33,834 nt of DNA. Origin: Priapulus caudatus. Taxonomy: Eukaryota; Priapulida; Priapulimorpha; Priapulimorphida; Priapulidae. The stretch is taken from positions 499,304 through 533,137 of the forward strand of contig NW_014577171.1 of NCBI RefSeq assembly GCF_000485595.1, read 5' to 3'. The translations under genes and the position numbers were made by a program. Below the pieces are notes generated by a model that was not told the origin of the DNA, did no database searches, and saw nothing but the letters and a program-made list of their open reading frames with translations. Positions 1 through 33,834 of this stretch are shown piece by piece. The first letter of the stretch is position 1. Each line of letters opens with the position of its first letter.

Positions 1-236
1 TCTCCTCTCTTTCCTCGCTCTCTCTTCGTCTCTCTGCTCTCTCTCACCACCACACACACACTCTCCCTCTATCGTTCTCCTCTCTTTCCTCGCTCTCTCT
101 TCGTCTCTCTGCTCTCTCTCTGCTCTCTCGCTGCTCTCCGTCGCTCGCTCTCTCTCTATCTCTCTCTCTCGCTCTCTCTCTCTGACGTCCTAGCTCCCTC
201 TCTCTCTGCCTGCTTGGTTGCGTCCTGGTTTTCCGC
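1..236. repeat. CT-rich low-complexity tract
   Basis: Almost entirely C and T with imperfect (CT)n, including a repeated 40-base block with the same ctctctttcctcgctctc sequence near 1 and near 80. The Arg/Glu-rich open frame on the minus strand is a by-product. Confidence 0.9.
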
Positions 237-1192
237 TCCTTCTCCCTGGCTGCCAACTGCTTTTTCCTCCGTAGGTGCCCGATAGAAGACCACCAGAAAC
301 TGCAAGCGATCATGCGGTGTAACTTGCAAGAGTTTTCGTCAGAGCAGACTCAAACGACGATATCTTCAGTGAGCGCGCAACATTCCCTCCTAGAATGAAT
401 CGTGAGTTTGTGAACAAACGTCCCAGCTTATATATGCTCGCAAACGCTTCACCTGGCGTTAAGGTGCTCACTCTCACGTCCGCGCACATTCGACCGTGAC
501 GTTGGTTTATGTTGCAATAGTTGATATCTGTGCAGCTCAATCCGACCGGCTACTATAAATACTTGTTTTGCTCTGACGTCGCCATTCGATGATTCGATCT
601 CATGCGTGCAACTGCTGCGAAGCACGGCAAAATGTTTCCCACTGATCACGGGGCGATGGCATTTGCAAACATTTGCAGCTTTTCTCGCATTCAGAAACTT
701 AATATTCGAACAAACATAAACTACGGTTGCTGATATTAGATAAATTTTTCCATTAGAAACATCGTCGGTAAAACATTTCACTATTACATACTCGGATGTT
801 CGATTTCTCTCGTATATGCTACATACGTATCTGAAGTTTCAATGCGTTCCTCTGCCTGTGATTTTTGTTTAAATTTCGCGCTATCTCACAATTTACGGCA
901 AGAATAGAAAGAGGGCGACAAAGAAAAAGAAAGAGGGAGGGAGAAAAAGCGAGAAAAGAAACAGAAAAGGAGTCGACTACGAGAGACACATGTACAGAGG
1001 GACGGACGGTGACAGGGGTGGATGGATTAAATTATGATGGATGCACATGTGAAGATTCCTACGGTATAATAAGATTTCACGTTTCATACTAATGCGGTAT
1101 GATTAATACGTATACAGTATTAATGTGTCCTCCCTATAATAGATAGGCAGAATAGAAAGTATAATATATGATATATATATATTAATATATAG
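237..1192. other. No gene seen
   Basis: Ordinary A+T-leaning sequence with a purine-rich patch (about 902-972) and an AT-rich patch near 1160-1190. Open frames here have no recognisable protein features. Confidence 0.5.
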
Positions 1193-1232
1193 ATGCGCAA
1201 TTCTGCATTTCCTGCACTATTACCATTAATCG

Positions 1233-1469
1233 CCCCTCCCCCTCTCTCACTCCCTCACTTTCAAGCTTCTTCTCTTCCCTTTCCATTGCCCTCACCCTCC
1301 CTCCACCCCTTCCTCTTTCTCTCCTTCTCTACCTTTTCCTCTCGTCCTGACCTCAATCTTTCTCCCTCCATTATCCTTCTCCCCCTCCCCCTCTCTCACT
1401 CCCTCACTTTCAAGCTTCTTCTCTTCCCTTTCCATTGCCCTCACCCTCCCTCCACCCCTTCCTCTTTCT
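1233..1469. repeat. CT-rich tandem duplication, period 149
   Basis: A block of about 88 bp beginning cccctccccctctctcac at 1233 is repeated nearly exactly at 1382. The pyrimidine-rich open frame spanning it is not a gene. Confidence 0.85.
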
Positions 1470-1635
1470 CTTCCTTCCTCTCTCCACTACAGTCTATCAT
1501 GCGCTGTAGAGTAAATGTTGACAGTTACAAGATAGCAGCCGCTAGCATTCTCTTCATCTCTGTCTTGACCTACAAACGTGTAAAAATTGGAGCATGTTCT
1601 AGAATCTAGAGCTTTGCCAGTGTGTTACGTATTGC

Positions 1636-1826
1636 GTGTATGTCGTTGTGTGTGTGTGCGTGTGCGTGCGTGCGTGCGTATGCGTGTGCATGTGTGTGTG
1701 TTTACTTACGTGTGCGTGTGCGTGTGCATGTGTGTGCGCATGCGTGCGTGTGTGTGTGCGTGCGTGCGTGCGTTCATACAATCGTGTGTGCGCGCGCACG
1801 TGTGCGTGCATGCGTGCGTAGGCTAG
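1636..1826. repeat. GT / GTGC microsatellite
   Basis: Alternating purine-pyrimidine (GT)n and (GTGC)n for about 190 bp. It gives open frames in several phases on both strands, none of them genes. Confidence 0.9.
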
Positions 1827-2236
1827 TTTCAGTTGCAAATTACGAAATCAATTTTATACAGTAGTGAGGGAGAGCGCGCAGACAGCAAGACCACGCAGAG
1901 TTCACACCTATCTGCTAGTAGTAGCGATTATGCCTTAGCAGAACTAGGGAAATTGCTTCTAAGCTTGTGCATAGCGCTGGGATGCACCTGCGAGCAGCAG
2001 CGATATGGAGATAGCGGGCAGGATGCAGTAGCGTGTGCGTAAGTGCTATCACTTTAGGCCAGCGTTATAACAGGTTGGGGTGGTGGAGGGGTGAACTAGT
2101 TCGTATGGGAAGTCGTTTGCCTATCCGCGGTCAGTTCATCTTCATTAACATCGCAGGAGTGGGTGGTTGTTCGACGGAAAGGAAAGGAAAAGGCGATCGA
2201 CTCGGGTGGCCCAGATGGTTATACATATCCTATCCC

Positions 2237-2304
2237 TAGCTCTACGGATGTACCCCTTTTGCTCCCTTCCCAGCGGGAGCGACAGGGCTGCAATGGTAGA
2301 GCTA
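2237..2304. repeat. Hairpin 1 (TAGCTCTAC ... GTAGAGCTA)
   Basis: A 68-bp inverted repeat with matching 9-bp ends and an inner GCTCCC/GGGAGC stem. A related hairpin lies at 2632-2702, and both recur in the second repeat copy. Confidence 0.75.
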
Positions 2305-2631
2305 TCTTATTCCCAGCTGTCATATCCAAGGGTATCAGAAAAATAAGTATTCGTGATAATCATGTCCCTAGCGTTTAGTAAGGAATTTAATGGCCATTTG
2401 GGCTGCCATAATCGACAGAAAACTGGAAAATGCCGTGCCATTTGTCACTGTAAAGTACGTCTCTGTCGTTTATGAAGAGAAAATGCCCGTGGATTGTGAG
2501 CTACGTGAGTACTTGTATGGGTGAGTGTAAAGCTAACCAGCATGCCAGTAGCAGTTATGACGCAGATAGTCTAGGCTAAATAGCAGATATGTTCCAGGTA
2601 GTTTAAACTGGGTAGCAGGCATGGCTCAGTT

Positions 2632-2702
2632 TAGCTCTACCGGTGTAGTCCCTTTGCTCCCGCTACTACAGCAGGAGCGAAGAGGGTACACCAGTAGAGC
2701 TA
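2632..2702. repeat. Hairpin 2 (near-perfect 29-bp stem)
   Basis: TAGCTCTAC, GGTGTA, CCCTTTGCTCC pair with GGAGCGAAGAGGG, TACACC, GTAGAGCTA across a short loop. It sits just inside the right limit of the 1.4-kb repeat. Confidence 0.8.
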
Positions 2703-2720
2703 GATCCAGATGAGAGACCA

Positions 2721-4044
2721 TGGGACTAAGAGGGTTTACTAGAATCCCACCACTCCACCACAGAGTCACCGCAGTAGACGTTAGATGAGCGCTGTCGCTC
2801 CGCGGCACTTGTTATATATACAAATTTTCCTAAACGCTGCCAATACGCCATTATACATAATACGGTAGCTGTAAGCTAGAAACACGTTCAGTAAGTTCTG
2901 TGGTCGTCTTGAACACGTCAAATACGTCTACATACATCAATATGCGTTGGAGATAAGTTACACATAGGTTCAAAGCACGTTACTCGTTACTCAGGTTCGA
3001 AATAAGTTTTGGGTACGCTAGACATTATCTCGATGTATTTCGACTTATGCGTAACTTACAAGTAACGTGTGTGAACGTGTGTCAACGATCGCATAACTTA
3101 CCTACAACTTATGGCCCGCGTATGCGGGACGTATGGGCATACGGTGGCATACGTCGAAAAATGTTGTGCATGCACAAAATTTGACGACCTCGCCGTACTA
3201 CGACGTATACCAGCGTGCTTCAGCGTGCTCTTAACTTATACAAAACTTACCCATAACTTATTCGACGTACGCCAGCGTATTCACCAAATTTTTCATACGT
3301 CGGTATACGCTGGCTTTCATACGGTGGTGTGACAGCGCCATTAGATTGCTTACACTGAAAAAAAATAAAAAATAAAAAAGGTGCAGAATATCGGTAACTT
3401 TGTTTAAGTGCCATCTGATTTGCAGTGATTCTTCCAAAAGATTGTACCATCAAAAGTTAGGAAATTACAGTTGTTCTTTCTTATCAGAAAGGCAGAAATT
3501 TTATCAAATATCCATCAGAAATGCATGAGCATGGGCATGTATCAAACTACCTTATCTAGCTGAGAGAATCGGCCACAGATTCAGATCTATCCGAGGTTTT
3601 GGCCTTGTAGCTTTATTTATGGTGCTTCGTTAGTATTGGATTACAACTTGATCCCTCAACTGCAATTGTTGGCAATTAAAATTGGCAGCTCACTTGACTC
3701 TCGCTGTCATGGTAGACCAAATAACGGTTACCACGTTTTTTCCACATCCGAAACTTTAGTGACAATGTAATCGGAAATCTGGGACTCAAGTGGTAATGAG
3801 TACGGTCTGCGTGGGCAGCAGATTCAGATAATTTGTACAAATCAGGATTTTGTGACAGTGTAGTGCCTGATTGCATGGGAAACATACATGTAGTTTTGTG
3901 GACTGAGAAAATCAATGCTGGCCGGAAATCAGAGGCTGAGGGTGTCATTGACATTGTTTGAGAAAATTGATTTTTGAGAAAAAAATTATCAGAGTGATAT
4001 ATATGCCTTATCTAACAAACGTTTTAATGCCCTTATATATAACA
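2721..4044. other. No gene seen; acgta-rich patch
   Basis: Between 2880 and 3330 short motifs such as catacg, acgta and taacttac recur in both orientations (for example cgccagcgtattcacc and ggtatacgctggc). This suggests an old palindromic element without clear ends. A 92-codon minus-strand open frame at 3676-3954 has no recognised domain. Confidence 0.4.
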
Positions 4045-4051
4045 ATATCAG

Positions 4052-4361
4052 CAAGAGCGTATAAAGAAGGAGAGCGTACAACGGTAAAATGTTGAAATCA
4101 TGTTGCAACTTATTAGTCGAATTAATAAACTTTTCCCGTTTTATTTTGACGATTCTTTGCAGTATTCTTGATCAGCTGTCCTACCTTGTTAATATAAAAC
4201 AAACCGCATGTCCCCCCGCATATTAACAAGGTAGGACAGCTGATCAATAATACTGCAAAGAATCGTCAAAATAAAACGGGGAAAGTTTATTAATTCGACT
4301 AATACTGCAACATGGTTTCAGCATTTAACCGTTGTACGCTCTCCTTCTTTATACGCTCTTG
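4052..4361. mobile_element. Snap-back MITE with 7-bp TSD
   Basis: Left arm 4052-4195 and right arm 4220-4361 are near-perfect inverted copies separated by a 24-bp loop. Ends are CAAGAGCGTATAAAGAAGG and its complement. The direct repeat ATATCAG flanks it at 4045-4051 and 4362-4368. There is no coding capacity. Superfamily not assigned; the high arm identity suggests a recent insertion or ongoing arm correction. Confidence 0.92.
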
Positions 4362-4368
4362 ATATCAG

Positions 4369-5591
4369 TTAGAGATGAATCAGTCACAGTGTAGTATGGA
4401 TTATGGAAGCAATGCCACAAGTAATAATAGTGACGAGCATATTTTGTAAATGAAATTTCCATGATTATAATGGAATCATCTTGGAGCTAGACTCAAAATG
4501 CCTAGCGTCTGCAATACAATTAAATCCCCTCTCCTTCTTTGCTTGAGTACGATGTATAATTAAACTAACCTGTATGCACAACATTGAATGAATTCTTTTG
4601 TGACAAAAGATGACTTTATTTTTAAGTCGGTCTGTGTATTACTAATTAAACATAACTAAGTAAGCTGATGCAGGGCATGAAATTAGCCCAAATGTGAACA
4701 GGCCCACCCAGAATTTTAAACAGGCCCGTAGACAAATTGAACAGGCAAGTTTGAACGGGCCCTTAATTTTGTTCAATGTATTCCATTATTAATAATTTGG
4801 TATTAGTTTTGTGTTCATTAGGCATACTCGTAGTATTTCACTTTCAGTATTTCATTGCTATCAGTGGAGTTCTACTTGTTTGACAGGAATTGCTGGAACA
4901 TAATTTACTTCTTATTAGTCACTAAGTAAAAACTAGTCAGGAAATTCGTAAATATTGTTGATATAAAGCAAGATAGGCAAAATTTTGTATAGGCTAAGTG
5001 GACTGATTATATGGGGGGTTGAACCTGCGGCCGTCAGCAAAATAGCGCTAATTTCGCGCACTGCTGGTGTACTACATTGCCTGCCATATTTACTTTTACA
5101 TAGAAACTACTACTTTTTAGACTGTATTGTAAGTAGCTGAATAAATAAACATTAGGCGGTTTGTGTGAGTGTAAGCGTGATTTTCACTCACGTGTTTGAA
5201 ATATGATATTGATAGTAGTAACGATGTTGGCAGGTTTTATATGCGGACGTGTAACAGTTTTCTCTCTCGATATTAAAGTAAGCGTAAAGTACAACAGCTT
5301 TGCTCGGCTACAAGTGTTGCAGTAATAGAAGTATTTTTAAGGATCGTTGCTGCATGGTGCACTACTTTCATCCATTCACCATGTTTTATGAGTAGTTAAA
5401 GCTGGTGTTACAGCAAGTAGCAGTGGGCATAGAATGGCTTTCAAATATCAATCATTCTTCAATGGGGAGATTAACTTCCGTAGCTGCCCTAAATGCAGTC
5501 CACTCATTTATTAGTACACAACCGGACTTCATGTTAATCTGATTTCTATGGTCCGGCAGCCATAACGAGTAGAGTGAATCTATTGCCACCC
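4369..5591. other. No gene seen
   Basis: AT-rich sequence. Around 4680-4770 a short acaggccc motif repeats three times. Contains the tRNA-like segment near 5013-5083. Confidence 0.45.
5013..5083 (-). repeat. tRNA-like segment (possible SINE head)
   Basis: On the minus strand GGTTCAACCCCCC resembles a polymerase III B box, and TAGTACACCAGCAG about 40 bases upstream resembles an A box. Acceptor-stem pairing is poor, so it is not an intact tRNA. Confidence 0.3.
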
Positions 5592-5594
5592 TTA

Positions 5595-5871
5595 AGGGCC
5601 GGACACACTAGGCGATTTTAATGCGATCTAATTTATCGCCCGATTCTATCGCGCGAGTCGAGTGGACAGTGGACACACTAGGCGATTGAGTCGTGCCACT
5701 GAAATAATCGCTCGATAATATCAAAACGTTTTTGATCGATGCGATTGAATCGGGCGACTAAATCGGGCGACTAAATCGGCAGCGACTGACTGGACACATT
5801 AGGCGATTTTCACCGGCGATTGAGTCGCCCGACTGAGTCGCCTGATAAAATCGCCTAGTGTGTCCGGCCCT
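5595..5871. mobile_element. Harbinger-like MITE, TTA TSD
   Basis: Terminal inverted repeats AGGGCCGGACACACTAGGCG and its complement, about 25 bp, are flanked by TTA at 5592-5594 and 5872-5874. PIF/Harbinger elements have 3-bp TWA duplications and G-rich ends, which fits. The inside holds extra copies of ggacacactaggcgatt and short gggcgactaaatc repeats. Non-autonomous. Confidence 0.88.
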
Positions 5872-5874
5872 TTA

Positions 5875-6661
5875 CTGCAGGGGATTCTGAGACAAGGCAA
5901 TGACACCTGTCCAGCTTTGATGGTCGCTATAGGGTTGACAAACTTGACACATTGTCACAAGGAGACATTGTGACATGCATTCACGAGCACAGTACGTTGG
6001 TGTCTTGGTGAGATATTATAGTCATAAAGCGTCCATAGCTAGACAGGTATTCATTGGTAAAGCACTGTTTTGACAGCACTGTTTATGTACACAGTGCACA
6101 TCCATTGCCAATGAGTCACGAAGGCGGGTGAGGGGTGGGGGACTTGCCTGCTCTAGCCAGTTTTGCACAAACACGGCTCTGGGTTTTACCGTGCAACTGC
6201 GCAAATCTACTATTGCTCACTGAAAGCAAGTGATGTAGGTGTGACAACCGGCAATCGATACTACAATAAACTTGCGTGGAGTCGCCGCATTTGTTGCCAG
6301 AGTGTTTATAACCCAGCGATCATGCAGAGTCTACGGAATTCTGATGTGTAAAGGCAATGCCTATACCCCTCCCTCCTTTGGTCGCATTTGTTCTGAATGG
6401 CTTCTTGCGTGATCTTGATCGTTTAATTTTTAACAAGGCACTTATTTGCGTTCTTTTCTTTATGCACTATGAGATTATGTGCTCAGTGTTCAGTGTAGTT
6501 GTTGTGTATTTACGGATGACGTACACGTCGTATATTTACATATGAAAGACGTGTGTTTGCATGCACTTTCTACACGTAGTGTGTGTGATACACACGTGTG
6601 TATATATCCACATGCAGTGTTGTATACGAGTGCCCTTAAAAGTATTTCCAATCATCTGCAG
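5875..6661. other. No gene seen upstream of the first FCHO exon
   Basis: Probably intron or 5' flank. It includes a small inverted repeat around gacattgtgacatg (about 5947-5980). No ATG exon ending in Phe-Trp was found. Confidence 0.45.
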
Positions 6662-33456
<26,795 letters not shown>

Positions 33457-33590
33457 GTAATTTTTGGGGCGAGAATCTGACGTTCATGTATAATTTCACG
33501 GAAGGGAAAAGTGAATGTAGCAAATTCTCCGCGAGAGAGATGTGCGGAAATAACTCAAGTGGCGGTCGATTAGTGGGGGTTTGGCCTTTG

Positions 33591-33834
33591 TTGTGCGATA
33601 TCACGGCGACCTTCAAAGCGTGTCCTTGATAGCGGAAAAGGAAGCCCCTTTTTGATTAAAACATGAACTTTCTAGCATTGACCGTTGTCGAAATGTCGAC
33701 GAAAGGACACAGCGCGGCTTGTGATATATCGCGGTGACCTTCAAATCACGTTCTTGATAGAAGAAAAGGGAAGACCTCTTTTGATTAAGACATTAAATGT
33801 CTATAGCATTGACCGTTGTCAAAATGTCGACGAC
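33591..33834. repeat. 128-bp tandem duplication at the window edge
   Basis: ttgtgcgatatcacggcgac at 33591 recurs as ttgtgatatatcgcggtgac at 33719, and agcattgaccgttgtc recurs with the same spacing. Diverged copies; the second is cut by the window end. Confidence 0.85.

Larger units (their letters stand above)
1308..2720. repeat. 1.4-kb dispersed repeat, clean copy
   Basis: The same sequence recurs in direct orientation at about 8561-10085. Shared landmarks include gttgacagttacaag, a GT/GTGC tract, gggaagtcgtttg, two hairpins and the end point gagagacca. Similarity stops abruptly at 2720/10085. No coding capacity or transposase was recognised, so it is an interspersed repeat of unknown class. 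The second copy is longer by random-looking single-base insertions. Confidence 0.85.

Noticed and set aside
3676-3954. 92-codon minus-strand open frame
   Set aside because: No recognised domain, no splice or promoter context; chance cannot be excluded.
1-6600. Search for the FCHO start exon ending in Phe-Trp
   Set aside because: The only TTT TGG before a GT (about 3006-3012) has no ATG and an upstream stop; the exon is probably outside the window.

Overview
The window is nuclear DNA of an intron-rich animal. It carries part of one recognisable protein-coding gene on the + strand, an FCHO/muniscin (F-BAR) gene, spread over about 27 kb between 6662 and 33456. Protein-level matches to the FCHO F-BAR domain, consistent GT..AG junction phases, DNA-transposon relatives with target-site duplications (TSDs) and a short (CCCTAA)n run all point to a metazoan. 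A sponge or other early-branching marine invertebrate is my guess, not something the sequence proves. The first coding exon (before the conserved [11 protein letters not shown] start) and the C-terminal mu-homology domain are not in the window.

Exons in order: 6662-6753; 8152-8234 (damaged); 14448-14589; 16296-16367; 16785-16868; 18871-18985 (damaged); 22255-22353; 22947-23043; optional micro-exon 24202-24219; 25514-25621; optional cassette 27505-27588; 32806-32936; 33341-33456 (3' limit uncertain). Together they encode the crescent F-BAR domain, then the start of the linker with a lysine-rich stretch and the conserved VDEEGFTIRPEN segment. All frame damage sits in two exons, and both lie in patches dense in single-base insertions. 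One patch also holds a noisy copy (about 8561-10085) of a 1.4-kb repeat that is clean at 1308-2720. I read this as uncorrected long-read sequence, not gene decay.

The non-coding part is rich in short non-autonomous DNA elements: a snap-back element with a 7-bp TSD (4052-4361), a Harbinger-like element with a TTA TSD (5595-5871), two hAT-like elements with perfect 8-bp TSDs (12116-12303, 13459-13732), a 311-bp TIR element (15457-15767), an 813-bp foldback (17355-18167), a 754-bp foldback with a perfect 9-bp TSD and purine/pyrimidine arms (29181-29934), a 408-bp TIR element (32200-32607), and a TIR element holding telomere-like repeats and a tRNA-like B box (11593-11947).

Tandem repeats make up most of the rest: GT/GTGC tracts, a 2.3-kb array of 9-bp and 5-bp units (19131-21398), a clean 28-bp minisatellite abutting an exon (21622-22250), a 42-bp repeat (30649-30815), and several CT, TA and CTGC microsatellites. 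Many long open frames are by-products of these repeats. No clearly new multi-gene system is visible. The most useful leads are the two optional exons, the assembly-noise diagnosis, and the unusual foldback and telomere-repeat elements.
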